Assembly: GCA_904066235.2 (NCBI GenBank)
Contig: CAJFCV020000006.1
Coordinates: forward strand, 4,154,001 to 4,218,000
Length of the DNA stretch: 64,000 nt
Source of the DNA: Bursaphelenchus xylophilus
Lineage: Eukaryota > Nematoda > Chromadorea > Rhabditida > Aphelenchoididae
Direction of reading: 5' to 3'
Numbering within the stretch: the first letter of the stretch is position 1; each line of letters starts with the position of its first letter. Below are positions 23,298 to 36,749 of this stretch, one piece after another. Under the pieces are notes generated by a model. That model was not told where the DNA came from, searched no databases, and saw nothing but the letters and a program-made list of their open reading frames with translations. The position numbers and the translations under genes are program-made.

Positions 23298-24284
23298 CAT
23301 GACATAACCGAGAGGTTTCCCAAGGGAAAACGCGAGAGGGGAAAAGTAAAACTGGCAAAGGTAGAGAGTGTAGATTAAATGGAATGCTGCGTAGAACAGA
23401 AAGTAAAATATATATATTCAAAAACACACGGCACATTCTAACCTCCAAACTTCTCCAAGGCATAAAAAACCTTGTTTATTTACACACCTTAAGGGCATTT
23501 GTAACCAGACCCGGCTCGAAGAAAGGAATGAGAAATTGAGACTTTCAAAAACAGCCTGAGGCTATGATCGGTCAGGAGGTGACACAAAATCAAATTTGAG
23601 TGACAAAAGGTCTCTTCGGATGGGTTTACAAGTCGGGAAAAGTCGATTGAAAATGTGATGGATAGGGTTGAAATTTCAGAATATTTTTTGTGGTCTTGTG
23701 AATGTTTTTGCAGAAAGAGATAGCAAAACGCACGGATTTGAGAGAATTATAGATAAATTGCTGACGATTTTGGGTTCAATTTTGCAGAGGTAGACGGGCT
23801 CTTCAGCGGTGTGGGCAGACAAAAAAACTACGGAAATTAGGCAAAATACCGCGGAAATCGTTTTTATGGCCCGCTCATATGGCTATTATAAACAGTTCAT
23901 AACGTGAAAATTCCAAAATTTTGACAACTTTTGATCCCAAATTTGTCATAAACAAAATATAATCTGTTTGGCCCAAAAATAAACTCCTCCGAACAAAACA
24001 CAGGAACTCCAGATTGCTCTTAAAAAACCTTGCCCTATCTTGGGTCCATGCTGTTTTTAGTAAATCCCTGTTGTTGATTCCGCGATTACAGTGGGCCAAA
24101 GATTTGGATTCTGGAGAAATGGGGGATTAATTAGAGACCTTGAACTTTTCAGCGGATCAAAAATTAATTAGAACTGTAGGGGAGTGATTTTTAGAGAAAA
24201 ATTTATAATTTTTTCAAGGATACAAGGATCAAAGATTACGATGACATTAAACTTAAGGAAAATCATTGACATGGCAAGTTGCTG

Positions 24285-24620
24285 ACGTGCGACACACAAA
24301 TTTTAGCCCATATTGGCGCAAATGATTGCTATACTTTTTCTGAAATATGCAGGATAATAATCGCGATAAAAAATAAATCAATTACTCATTACCAAGAAAA
24401 AGGCAACGTTTCTACAAAAATCAGCTTTTTCCAAGCCGTTTCCGTCAAGACAAAATAAAAAAAACCCCGCTTCCACTCTGTTCGTACTCTCCATTTGACG
24501 TACTCTCTCACAGATCGCCGAATATCTCGGCTCTCCCTACTAAGCGCGAGCTTAAATCTTCAGGAATGACTATATATAGCCTAAATAGAGCATGTGTGTC
24601 AAACCCGAGACAAATCGACC
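24285..24620 (+). repeat. dispersed repeat B, decayed copy
   Basis: Retains the family order: GTGCGACACACAAATTTTAG, TTTCTACAAAAATCAG, GATCGCCGAATATCTCGGCT, GCGCGAGCTTAAAT..CAGGAATGA. It has no ORF. Confidence 0.5.
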
Positions 24621-26224
24621 GATCGCCCATGGGCTATCTCGCCGTAAAAAATAAATCCAGAATTTACACAATCCTCGGCCGGAGTTTCCCCCATCTTTTC
24701 AATACTCTTTAAGCAATCCGAGGCCATGGAGAGTGCCACGAAAGGAAAGACGAGAACGTACCCTGAGGACTTGAGATTGCGTCACAGACATTTTTATTCG
24801 GATTAGAGAAAATATAAATAAATAAAAAGACCAAAAGTGCGGCTACAGTTTTAGAAGGGAGGGGGTACACGTTTGAAGTAAATTATCGGGCTCTTGAAAG
24901 AAGATTCATTCAAGTAGAAGCAAAACAAAACGACGGGAAACAACAATTTTCGAGAAAGTACATGCGGCCCATAAATAAAACACCTTAAGCTTCCTTGTCC
25001 ACGATCCTAATGCATTTTTCACAGCACTTTTTTGCATACTGTATGGAGAAGAGGCGGAAACGAGACCGTGCCTTCCTTATTGCTCTTTTGTTCCGAACAA
25101 TTGTTTTTGCAGAAAACTAAGAGCTTTGTACTTTGATGCTGCCTGGAGCACGTAAGATGGGTCGTTGAACTTTTGATCTTTCGAAATTTTGTATGAAAAT
25201 ATTTGCAAAAATTTTTTTGAATGTGAATAATTTAAATTTCGAAAAAAGATTTTTTTTTCAAGTATTATAAATCATGGTGCACGGCATTCTGTACTTTTGG
25301 GACACAACCGATCCCCGCAACTTTTCGATTTTTTTCGGAATGCGCTTGCTTTTTCTCTGCCTATCTCGCTAGCCGTTTGCGCTAGATGGCTGAAATTTGG
25401 CATGGCAGCAGAAAACAAGCTGGCTTTTAGAAAATATAAATATTGTAAGGAACCCCGCAGCATAAACTTCCTGATGACAATTGAAAAAATCGCATTTTTA
25501 AAACTTCTACAACCCAGAAGTGCAGGTTGCATGATCGTGTTGACAAATTCCTTCTTGTCTATGTGTGTTAAATTCGATTCTCTATAAGATGGCCAAGTTT
25601 TTCTATTGGTTACGCTACGGGCTGTTATGATTAACAAGCATGGTGGTCAATCTGAAAGTGTTGCACACTAGTCATACCAATCGCATCGCTCCCAAAACTG
25701 AATTTTTCTCGCGACAAACCCAAATTGCTTTTTCACTTCAGCGACGCGTCTGGTAGAGTACAAAAAGCGGTCTTTCCCGGACAAAACATCAGCAATAACA
25801 TTCGTGCAGACTTGAAAGTCGCACTTTCCACTTCCGCTGAGAGGTCAAATCTTCCACAAATAAAAGCTTTATGACGTGCCCTACGAAGCGTTGCACTAGT
25901 TTTGCGAACTAAATCGACCCGCAAAAGACGCCATGTAAAGTTCAAAAACGTCCAATTATGCTGACTATACAAGCGCAGCACGCTGTCATTCCTCATGAGA
26001 TTTGCTTGGTCAGGAAAAAGCGAAACACTTCCGCTGATGACGTAGAAGGGCATCTGGCGGACAAAACAAGCTTTTTTGTTCGTTTTGAAACATTTTACTG
26101 AATGGAGGCTGTAATTGTAACATTGCTACATGTGTACCATCAAAGCACGTGTAGTTAGGCAGTAATCTTTTCTGCTGGAAACACTCTGATCTCCCTAAAA
26201 ATGTTGCCAGCGGCTTCTGAGCTA

Positions 26225-26461
26225 CAGTGACTGAGCTGACCCAGTGGCAAAAAACATACCATTTTGCATCCGGAAAACATCAAAAATGTGGCAAAATGCT
26301 TCCCACTCCAAATAAAAAAACTTCGCTTTGAAAGGCCTCACAAAAGGAGGCTTTTGAAATCGGAGTTTTTTCACTTGGAGATGGAAGCATTTTGCCACAT
26401 TTTTGTTGCTTCCCTGATGCAAAATGGTACGTTTTTTGCAACTGGATCAGGTCTCCCGCTA
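26225..26461. repeat. MITE copy 4, CAGTG family
   Basis: A 237-bp foldback with TA at both flanks (26223-26224, 26462-26463) and the family arms CAGTGGCAAAAAAC and AAATGTGGCAAAATGCTTCCC. Confidence 0.85.
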
Positions 26462-27241
26462 TACCCTTTATATTTCGATTCCAAGAATTCTATTTTATAC
26501 ACTGTTTATTCCAGTAAAAAAACGAATAGAATTGATAACAATAGTAAAGAATTTTTAGTGGTTTAATTTTACTTTTTTCAAAGTAGCGAAGAAATAAACA
26601 AACATACAAAAAAAGGGGGAGAAATTATGGACGGGACTGAAGCTTGAGAAGTGCCTCAAAGACAAGGACTTTCTGTACACATTCCTGACGGAAACTTACA
26701 AGGCTGTAAGTCGGCGGGGAGAAAACGGTCATAATTACTGATTTTTTTACGAAAAAAGAGCGAAAAAATACAGTAGGATTACATAGACAACATCCTAATT
26801 GGGCCTACAAGCGCGGGCGTGGGTCGAGAGATTTGGGTTTAGCGTATCGGCGATGACACTGGCAAAAGAAATGATGAAAAACAAAGAAAGGATTAAATCG
26901 AATCGTTAAAAAATGTTGGGTATTAGGCCAAGAAGATCAATATAAAACGGGGGGAAATGACCTTCGACTACCGAATAGAGACAAGTTTTGTGCCTTCAAA
27001 CACCTGGTCTTCCTTTACAGTCAATCAATCCAATTTTCACCGGGTTTTAAGCCAAAAATTATCCACAGATCAAAGATCACTTTTCAAAAATCAAAAAAAA
27101 TCCAAAACAAAAAAATTCAAGTTCAAAACCCGGTGAAAACCGTGTCGAATATGCCTGTTACAACACAAGCATATTGTACCAAACACAAACATCTTCTGTA
27201 CTATATATTAGTCGAATCAAAAATGACCGTAATTCAGCTGT

Positions 27242-30200
27242 CTAATACCAATGGCATTCCAGATACGAGGTGGGGACGAAGCCTTCCATCTGGGTCTTGG
27301 AGTGTCTGACTCGGGTCCATCCGTCGCCGTCGCCCTCGTCCTTTTCCAGCAAAAACAATTCATCGTCGGCCTTCATGGAGATGGTGGTGCCGTCGCCGCT
27401 GGATCCCTCGAATGGGTAGAGGGCTTTGCAGGTTCCGAGGACTGGCAATAAGCCCGGAGCGTCCGTGTCCTCGTACACATGGGCTTCGGGGAGGCTGGGC
27501 GCGGTTCGCGCGGACCCATTTGAATTGCTCTCAACTGCCGAATCAATATGGGGGATATTGGCGAGGGAGGAGTTGGCGGTGGTTGTGGTGGCGCCGCTCA
27601 AATTATGGATGGCCGTGGGGCCATTTGAGGCGTTCAGCGAGGATCCATTCGACGATCCGAGGATAGATCCTGCAAAAAACCAAATTAATACCAAGTATAT
27701 TGGGGGACTGATCCAGATCCTCACAAAAAGAACGGCCGCTAGACAAAATACCCGAAAAAAACTCCTTGAAATCGGAGTTTTTTCACTTGAAGAGGGAAGC
27801 ATTTCGCCACATTTTTTGATGCTTCCTGGATGCAAAATGGTGCGTTTTTTCCACTAATCTCCCACCCCAAAATTTCCCCCAACCTACCAATTGGACCTCC
27901 ATTCCTTCTGGGCATGCCCATAACCGCTGATCCATCGGATGAGATGCTATCTTCACTGTAGCTCGTTCTCTTGCCCACAAATCCATTGGATCCATTCAAC
28001 GAAGTCTGGCTCTGGACTCGCGGCGACGACGATCCAATCGATCCATTTGATGGCTGATTCAGTTCGTTTTGGGAGTCCTGGAGGAGTTTGGCGAAGCGGG
28101 ACCGCTGATCGACGAGGTGGTTAATTTCGTTTTGGAATTCGTTGATCTGATGCTCCACATCGGCGGCGTTTCCGAGCTTCGGGTTGTCCGTGTAGACGGT
28201 CAGCATTTTCTGGAGCCCGGCCTTGGAGTGCTCGCGTTTCGCAATGTCCGCGTTCAGCTCGGCAATCTTGTGTTCCAGTTTGCGGCATCGTTGTTGAGGC
28301 GGGAGGTTGCCGTATTCCGAGTGAGCGGGGCCTTTTCCGTTCGAGTTGGCGCTTCCGCCAAAGATTCGGTGATGCATTGAGCCCTTGCGGCTGACCGCTT
28401 TCCCGTTGGAGACCTGTCCTCGTTTCAGCGTCGCGTTTGCGGCCATAAAGGCGTCCGCTACAGATTCTCCGTTGTTCTCGAGGATTCTGGCCGGATCGCC
28501 GAGATCTTGGAAGGCAAAGTCGGGGGGATGGGAGTAGCCGGTCTTCTTGATCTCCACCACAACATGGGTGTCCTTTTCGGGGTCAATGACGGCGATGGCG
28601 CCGCGCATGTCGTCGTAGCATCGTTGCACCACTAAAATACAATCTCAATAATTATCAGGCCAAAAGACGACCTCCAAGTCGTACAATCACACATAAAAAA
28701 CATTAAAAATCTTCTCCTTACCCTTCAAGACTCCCGTTTCCACATCAACCGTTTGGCTCATGGCGTTTTTGGTGGCGGCGATTCTGTCCATGTCCAGTTG
28801 TCGCATTCTCTCCAATAGTTGTGGGATCTGTTGTTCGTAGTGGGCTTTCTGCGCGAGATTTGTTTGCTGGAGGATTTCGTAGTATCTGCACCGTGCATCA
28901 TGACAGGCATGATTTTTCTGAGCCAGATTCGCCTTCGTTCGCTCTAGTTCGGCCCGAGAGATTTCCATATTCTTGTCGGCCTTGTCATGTTTAATATAGG
29001 CGGTTTCGGCTTCTTTGAAGGCCTTTCTGAAGATTTTTTCGACATTACATTGTACTAGACATAAGTTGCGAAAAAATCATAGTATTTTTACTCGCTTTCG
29101 AAGACGCTGCCTTCCCAAAAACCAAACTACCTTCAAAACTAGATTACTATCTCCTTGAATCACCAATTTACCCTAATGTTTCAATTTTTCATAATATCCA
29201 TGTCATCCCCAACTTACAAATATCCTTTTTTCATCTTGTTCATGTGATCAACTTGTGCTGTCAGTTGATTATTCAGATTCTGTAGTTCCTGAAGATGCCT
29301 TTTTCGACCCGCTCGGAGTTCGTTGCACTTTGTGGCGACGGCCGGACAAATCTGATTTCTCAACTTTTCGCTGATCGTTTCGTGTTGTGCGGCAAGTGAT
29401 CCCAGCTCTCTGAGGATGGCGTTGAATGTGTTAAAGTAGGAGAAGGCCTTGTATTCATCGTCCTCCTTCTTCTTTGATCCACATTTCTTGACGAGATTCC
29501 TGTAAAAACAAAAATTTATTTTTTTCATGACAAAGATCGCAAAATTAGACAAAAACGTCTAATAACTTCAAAACAACCCTAAAATAAACAAAATTTCAGT
29601 TTGACCCCAGAATAAATTAAATTTACCTCAACTTGAGTGCATACTCGTCCTCAATTTGAGCTCTTTCTTTCACGAATTGACCATATTTGTCCAAGAAGTC
29701 GATTCCTCGTTGCGTGTGGTCCGAGACTTGATTTGTTTGGTCCTGAAAACATTTGATTACTCAAACAGCTCAATTCTTCTATTTTGCATTCTAAATTTTT
29801 CTATTTTTGCCATTTTTACTGGAAATTTTTCAGTTCTCCCGCAAATTTTTCAATCTCTAATCTTTTGATCATGGATAATATCCAGAGACCTTCTCACAAC
29901 ACTATTTCGCCCTTTTAGACCCTGATTCTTTACCGTAAACTCATTCATCGCTTGCTGGACCATGGCAATGGTCGTTTTATTCACTGGGACCATATTCATC
30001 GGTGGCAAATGTGCCTGCTTTACCGCCTGCATTACGTCCGAATGTCGTTGAGCTTGGCGGACCATAGAGCTTCTGGACCGATCCTCCTCGTCGCCAATCG
30101 AGGACTCGGACCATCCGTCGTATTCGAGCGCTTCCTTGGCCAGGAATTCCGGGAACGAATTCGAATTGGAGAGCGAATTCAAGGCCTCATTCCGCTGATT

Positions 30201-31613
30201 TCCCGGTGGCAATGGGGGCAGGAGAGCAGCAGAGGCAGCGGCGGTGGAAATCGAAGTCGGTGAGCAGGTGGACGGAAGGGAACGGGACAGCGACGAACCG
30301 ATCGCTTCGTCCGACTCCTCGTCCTCGTCGCTGTTCGATTTTTTCGCGGGATCTTCTGTGTTGTCTTCGTGGTCGCCTGCGGGGTTTCCGCGGGGTGTGG
30401 TGACGGGGTCATTTCCGGCCTGCGTCTCAACTGCAGGCTGATCCGGAGCGCGGGGAGTGTCGGTATCATCGGTGTTGTAGTAGTGACAACTGGACGAAAC
30501 TGCGTAATGAATAGAGGCGGCGTAATGGTTATTGTGTCCGTATATGGGCATGGAATCGGTGATACTTCCGTAGATGCTTCCATTACTTGCAATTGAGCCG
30601 TATACTCCCTGACTATTTGCATTGAAGCCTCTATCATTCAAGTTTGGAGCGTTTCCGCCATCATTTATCCCGCTGGCCGTGCTCACAAATCTTCTTTGGT
30701 TTGCCAGATGAACAGGAATTGTTCCAGCGTCATTCAGATGAGATCCGGCCAAAAATCGGGGCTCTTGGGTTACTGTGGCGACCGGAGAAGAAGGCGGGAC
30801 ATCCAGGGGGTTGCTGTATATCTGTTCGAAATTTGCATTTTCGTTCCATTCCCGTCTTCTTTTCTCCAGTTGAGCTTCGGCTTGTTCAGTTTTGTCCGAG
30901 CTGGTGAATAAGTTGTACAAGGCACTTGCACTCTGGCTTAGTTCTGTTCCGAGAGCCGAGAAGGCATTTAGTTTCGACTTTTTGATCAATTTCGCTGCCG
31001 ATTTCTTTCCAAACGTAAACCGTTCTTTGGTTGTTGGGCACTCTTCACTGTGTTTTCTGAACAATCCCGTGGGAATGGGGTTTCCCTGGACCATCGAGAA
31101 CCGTCGTTGAGCGCCTTTTGGTGGTTGTGGTGCTGGGATTTTTTTGTTTTGAGCGGATAAAAGTGCCGAAACTCTTCGAGAATGCAAATCTCGGTCGACC
31201 ATGTTCAATGGCAGTAAAGTTGGTCCTCCGGTTGGTTGAATTTCATAGTAATGCGGTTGAATTGGCTGATCAATGCTTGATGGGGCATTTGACGAACCCG
31301 ATGATGGGGTTCTGCTCATATAATGCGGGTTATAATAGGTGTTCTCTTCAATTTCGTTTCTATATCTTATCGAACTTCCATCTTCAGAGGCAGTATGATG
31401 TAATGGGACGGCTCGGTAGTGTACTGTGGGTTCGTTTTGATAGAATTCTCTTTGGTTGTGGTTGAGATCATGAGCGGCAGTTTCGGCAATTTTGGTGAGC
31501 TCTGGGTCGGAGATGGACGAATGTCGTTGGTGGAAGTAATTGACAGTCGGATTCACATTTTGAGGGGCTTTATCGTAGTAGTTATGATAAACTGGGTTGG
31601 TGTGCACTTCCAT
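27242..31613 (-). CDS. toca-1: CIP4/FBP17/TOCA-family F-BAR-HR1-SH3 protein with long N-terminal extension
   Basis: Membrane-bending adaptor that in other animals links Cdc42, N-WASP/WAVE and endocytosis. Exons are 29934-31613, 29627-29742, 29218-29499, 28722-29026, 27888-28631 and 27242-27669, with phase kept throughout (1184 aa). Residues 1-560 are Ser/Asn/Pro-rich, low-complexity and acidic in part. The F-BAR follows (~561-835; DHTQRGIDFLDKYGQFVKER is the typical start), then a Cdc42-binding HR1 coiled coil (~907-980; CRKLEHKIAELN), a Ser/Asn linker and an SH3 domain (~1123-1184; CKALYPFEG..EGFVPTSYLE). Known family members begin at the F-BAR, so the extension is odd; the 587-codon frame could instead be a separate gene ending at 29850. 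The F-BAR exon has no Met, so some upstream exon is required. Whether it is the orthologue of toca-1 or toca-2 cannot be told. A decayed MITE lies in the last intron. Confidence 0.85.
27698..27864. repeat. MITE copy 5, decayed, in last intron of the TOCA gene
   Basis: The right half is clear (GGAAGCATTTCGCCACATTT, TGCAAAATGGTGCGTTTTTT). The left half is short and diverged. It fills most of the 218-bp intron, just before the exon that carries the SH3 domain. Confidence 0.65.
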
Positions 31614-34397
31614 TCGTTATACGGACATTTATGGGGTTCTAACAACAAGCTGTATATTACACCAGTATACAAATATAAAATTCATTGTAAAATCGAGCAC
31701 GTGCAAAAATTTACTAGTCAAGAGAAAACTAATAATTGCAAAGATAATCAATTTCAAAGTAACATATCATTTGCTATGCAAATCTTGCGTAACACCCGTA
31801 AAAATCTCCAAAGACGCTCGGGGATACGAATTATGCGAAAAATCAAACATGGACTCTCTCCTTTTGCGATACGTTGACCAGTGGGTTTTGATCAGCGGTG
31901 CGTAAACATTGCATAAAGTAGTAAGACGAAAAAGATGGGAGAAAAGAGGGGAGTTTTACGACTTCAAGAATAATTTACGCATAAGAAAGTTATTAGACGA
32001 ATCTGGGAGCAGCTTTTTACAAATTAGGCGTGTTTCAGGTTGTAGACTTCCTGGATCGGAAAATTCTGAGAAAATCGAAAAACTTATTCGATAAAAAAAG
32101 TTGATAAATTCGAAAAAAACCCTGCTTTCGAAGGAAAATATGCAAGATGTGAAAAATTTTCAGTTGCTATCAACGTTGACACAAACAAAAAAAAACAAAA
32201 AATTTTTGTTTTTCCGTCAAATTTATAAAATTTTGAACACACATCATATCCCTAGTGCCCAAAGAAAACATGAAAATAAAAGAAATAAAAGCCCGCAATA
32301 AAAAAAACTGTTCCTGAATCCACTTTTTTGTAGGGTAAGACAACTTTTAAAGCTCTAAATTTCCGTAAAACCCAGAAGCCCGCAAGAGCTTTCCTTTCCT
32401 ACAGTCTTTAATTGGCGTTTGCGGGTATCCGCTATTACGACATCGTTTTCGTTCCTTTCCCACAAAAGAAAATAGGAATAAAAAAGACGTGAGGAAGCTG
32501 GAAATTAACGACAGTTTTCGGGATAAAGACATTTGGCGGAACGATGGGCGATTTCAGACTTTACGGCTGGATATTACTCGCTAAAATACTTGCAAAGGGG
32601 CTAAATTCGACCCGGATTTTAACTTTTTTTATAATTCACAGATTGAGAAAGGGCATTTAATTAGCAAAGCGGGTCAAGAAATCGGAATCATAGTGCAAGA
32701 TCATCCCAAAATCTCGACAGAACATCTGAAGAGCTTCAAAAATAGACGTAATAAATTATAATCTTACAATTGAGTCCCCGTCTAGTATAATATCAAAAAA
32801 TCTCTTCGAAAACCCAAACAAAATACCTCGCTGACATTGCACATTCAACATCCGTCAACCGACTACCGATCATCGACAAAGACCGTCGCTTTCCGAGTAG
32901 ACTGTCACGTTAGACAACCCTCAAATCTTATTCCTCTTCGCCTTGATCCCATCATTTCGAAAACGTCATAAAACCGTCTGGACTAGCACGCTTATGAAGC
33001 AATTACAGGAAAAATGAGACAATAAGGAACTCTGCTTGCCGTAAGACAAAAAACAAGTCCAACAAAATCTCTAATATTACGGTTTTTATTCATAATATTA
33101 CCGCAATGACAAGAGAAAAACACTTCTCATTTCTTAGCGTAATACAACAATTAAATCGCCATTAAAAATGCATTATATTCTGCCTGTAATTACGACATAT
33201 AACGCGTAAAATAACGTCATAACCAGAAACCGGCGGGCCCTCAAATCGATTCGAAAAAGAGTGGACAGTTTGACGTTACAAAACGATTTTTTGTTTGGTA
33301 ATGACGAAAACGAGAGCGAGGGAACTCATCACAAGTGCGAGCGGGAGAAGATTTGGTTTGAGGAGTAAGCGGTTCAGTGTGGACGCACCACAAAAATCAT
33401 ATAAAAACTGTAAGTGAAATTATATGCGATACGTATTATGCTCGTAGACGGGAGATTAGAAGCTATCGGAGATCAAAGAACATCACAAAACACATGGTAA
33501 ATACGAATTTCATTGGTCTTTTTAATGACTAAATAACCATGAAAAAAGAATTTATAGGTTCAAAAGTTTGTCCACATATTGGACATAACTCAGCGCCAAA
33601 AAATACTTCCAAATGTATTGGAAATATTTTTTCGATGCCTTCTTCCCTAATCAAAAGCATTAAAAAAGAATCCTGGATGTACTTGAAAACAACTTCTCGG
33701 CACCAAGCAGTTGGATATAACTCTCGCAATCGTCAAAAAAATTGAACTAGACAAACCTCAAAATTCTCTCAAAAATCTTATGAGAACGAAAATCCATCGG
33801 ACCTCAGACGTTTTGAAACACCTTTCTTTCCTCGAAAACGCATCAAGAGAGAACTGACCATTATTACAGCCATGAATTATCTCAAACCCAAAGCATCTTC
33901 CTGACCTCTACTTTACACTCTCAAGTCTCTTGGAAAATCATATGCTGTGACGAAATGAATAATTCCTGGCGGCAACAACTGAACCGAAAGCTAAACCGAA
34001 ACTCAAAATACTGGCTTCTTCCAAAACGTTATCCAAAATATTAAAATCTTCAACAATTCGAAAACCACAAAATTTTGGTCTCTAAACGCACTTGAAACCT
34101 ATTCAAATCTCCAAAAATTTATTCAAGAGCCTTCCCCACACAAAAGGTGGACAGATAAAATGTCCATTCTCTCTTTGCCCGCGGCCCTTTTCTCTCCATG
34201 GAGCTACAGGAATGACCGGACTTACAAAAAGCGCCAGAGGCGAGCCGGGAAACGAGAGCGGGAAGAAAGGTCCCGTGAAACTTAAGTCAAGCGTTTGTGA
34301 AAAGTGACCGGATGAAATCGGGCGAGTGTGAAATGGTCGAGTGACCGGATTCGCACTTTCTAATCTTGTCAATCCTTTCGGCAAAGAACCATATATA
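31614..34397. other. upstream region of the TOCA gene, no gene seen
   Basis: A/T-rich DNA that probably contains the TOCA promoter and any 5' UTR exon; none can be placed. An open frame at 33529-33729 (-) ends in ELCPICGQTFEPIN, resembling the Cys-pair tail of some LRR proteins, but no partner exon is found. Confidence 0.5.
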
Positions 34398-35885
34398 CTG
34401 CACGTCAAAAGTTTGGAACAGGCCAGATCTTCTTTGCGGCTTGAGATATGAGTTTCATTTCTTTTTTATTAGAAGCTCCATGTATTAGGAACCTCAATGA
34501 ATACATAGCCATGGAAATCAGAAAGCTCGTTGGAGTTTTAAAAAAAATTTTAAAAAATAAGTGCGTCAAAAGTTTGGAACAGCTTTTGGAAGGTGATTAT
34601 AAACTTCGGGATGGAGGCAGGTATCCTCGCATTTAGTGTTTCTGGATGATGTATGGAATCGGCATGCCAATGGCATACTGATTTTCACCGATAAACCCAA
34701 AATGAAAAAAATGCTTATTGAGCCAAAAACTACGGTCAAATTTGCGAAAAAATGAATTTTTGGTTTGGGTTCTCTATGTTATCGGTGTGTAAACGTTCTA
34801 AATTATTTAATGTGGTCGCACAATTGTACAAGGGCACTCAGATCTTCGCATGGGAACCATATCCGCACAGCATAATTTATGAAAAATTTGAGTTTTGCTA
34901 TAAATCTTTATTTAATGTATTTTATATTTTTTATAGAGCGGCTTGGAGGCTAATTGGCTTTAACACCGTTATCGTGGAATAAAAAGGTGTCTTCAAGAAA
35001 CAAAAACCCACGCTACTTGCAACATCCAAGGCCACATCTTTCAGATATTAAAAAAAATTTTGTCCCCAAAGTCAATATTCATATCTGACCCGGATTTGTG
35101 GCGTGATAATTCGGAGAGTTGGTTTATAATACTGTATCGGTGTGATAACGATAAAGGCACTTAGTTTTAAGCCATGCAGCGGCTTCAAATCCGAGGTAAA
35201 AAATATGGGAATATTAACATTTCATATACCCGCTATTTTTAAAGATGTGGCCTTGATGTTGAAAATAGTGGCCAGGTTCTGATTCTTGAAGACACCTTTT
35301 TATTCCACGATAACGGTGTTAAAGCCAATTAGCCTCCAAGCCGCTCTATAAAAAATATAAAATACATTAAATAAAGATTTATAGCAAAACTCAAATTTTT
35401 CATAAATTATGCTGTGCGGATATGGTTCCCATGCGAAGATCTGAGTGCCCTTGTACAATTGTGCGACCACATTAAATAATTTAGAACGTTTACACACCGA
35501 TAACATAGAGAACCCAAACCAAAAAATTCATTTTTTCGCAAATTTGACCGTAGTTTTTGGCTCAATAAGCATTTTTTTCATTTTGGGTTTATCGGTGAAA
35601 ATCAGTATGCCATTGGCATGCCGATTCCATACATCATCCAGAAACACTAAATGCGAGGATACCTGCCTCCATCCCGAAGTTTATAATCACCTTCCAAAAG
35701 CTGTTCCAAACTTTTGACGCACTTATTTTTTAAAATTTTTTTTAAAACTCCAACGAGCTTTCTGATTTCCATGGCTATGTATTCATTGAGGTTCCTAATA
35801 CATGGAGCTTCTAATAAAAAAGAAATGAAACTCATATCTCAAGCCGCAAAGAAGATCTGGCCTGTTCCAAACTTTTGACGTGCAG
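34398..35885. mobile_element. 1.49-kb near-perfect foldback with Tc1-like ends
   Basis: Arms of about 600 bp (34398-34999 and 35284-35885) are practically identical inverted copies around a ~285-bp centre, part of which is also weakly inverted. The ends read CTGCACGTCAAAAGTTTGG and are flanked by TA on both sides (34396-34397, 35886-35887). The same CGTCAAAAGTTTGGAACAG motif recurs ~165 bp inside each arm as a subterminal repeat. Open frames of 62-76 codons occur identically in both arms and have no domain. No transposase is present, so this is a non-autonomous Tc1/mariner-type element, probably young. Confidence 0.88.
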
Positions 35886-36506
35886 TATACAGTACAAAAA
35901 AAGGCGAGGAAAAATACAATGGGATGGGCTTGAACCGAGTCAATTTCGGATGTCAAGGCCTTTCGGAAAGTGTCAATCCGATTATTCCTATATAAAACGA
36001 ATAATACAAAGGGTTAGCTTTACAAAACCATGTTTGAAATCCCTTTCAAATCCGTGAAAAACATGAAATCGGACTCAAACACACTAACAATAAGCTCAAA
36101 ACTCACTACAACCAACTTCCTCAATTAACGTCTCACTTCCCGCGCGCTCAAAACAACCACAAACATCGCTATTAAATTACTGGAACGACCGAAGAGCTAG
36201 GCTTTCTGGTCTTGACGGCTGTGCAATACAGAAAAAGCGCGAATAAGCGTTATTATGATAGGGCGTTTCTCTTGACCATCCAACCTTTTCACCTCCATTG
36301 TTGCGTGCGGAAAATCGGGAAAAACTCGTTGAGAGAATTAATCGCGGTAATTGGTCGTGTAAATGTTTGTAATAGATATTTGTGGAACAAAGGAAAAAAA
36401 CTGCTAACTGCGGGATGTCAAGTGGAGGAGATGGCGATGAAGTAACGTAAACAACTAGCCTTTCCCGAGATTACCGATTTTTTCAGGCCAGAGCCGAAGA
36501 GATCTA

Positions 36507-36749
36507 CAGTGGGGGATCTTGATACAGTGGCAAAAAATGGGAAGAATCAAAAATGTGGCAAAATGCTTCCCTCTTCAAGTGAAAAAAAAACTCCGATTTC
36601 AAAAGCGAGCCCACTCTTTTTGTGAAGGAAAGGACGCGCCCTTAAAAACGAAGTTTCTTGACTTGGAGAGGGAAGCATTTTGCCACATTTTTGATGCGTC
36701 CCGGATGCAAAATGATACGCTTTTTGCCATTGGATCAGGTCCCCCATTG
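36507..36749. repeat. MITE copy 6, CAGTG family
   Basis: The family arms are present (AAATGTGGCAAAATGCTTCCC on both strands). The left end CAGTGGGGGATC lies next to TA. The right TA is mutated and the left arm has a ~20-bp deletion. Confidence 0.8.

Larger units (their letters stand above)
19495..27241. other. long repeat-filled intergenic region
   Basis: A/T-rich DNA with decayed repeat B pieces, a nested foldback/hAT pair at 22.6-23.1 kb, a perfect hairpin at 23.26 kb and a MITE at 26.2 kb. An open frame at 20183-20440 (-) has coding-like composition (DETEGLRSRVFDTDGTKVFY) but no good splice sites. No gene can be supported. Confidence 0.55.

Noticed and set aside
24726..24806. 26-residue ORF reading TYPEDLRLRHRHFYSD
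   Set aside because: Faintly like the start of a Tc1-type DNA-binding domain, but far too short and isolated to call.
29850..29933. C-terminal extension KNQGLKGRNSVVRRSLDIIH of the 587-codon frame
   Set aside because: Treated as intron because a phase-matched donor at 29933 joins directly to the F-BAR exon; kept as an alternative in the findings.
33529..33729. Minus frame ending ELCPICGQTFEPIN
   Set aside because: Might be the Cys-pair tail of an LRR protein, but no LRR exons or acceptor were found upstream.
34752..35506. Identical ORFs in both arms of the foldback
   Set aside because: Identity follows from arm identity; no domain, no transposase motif.
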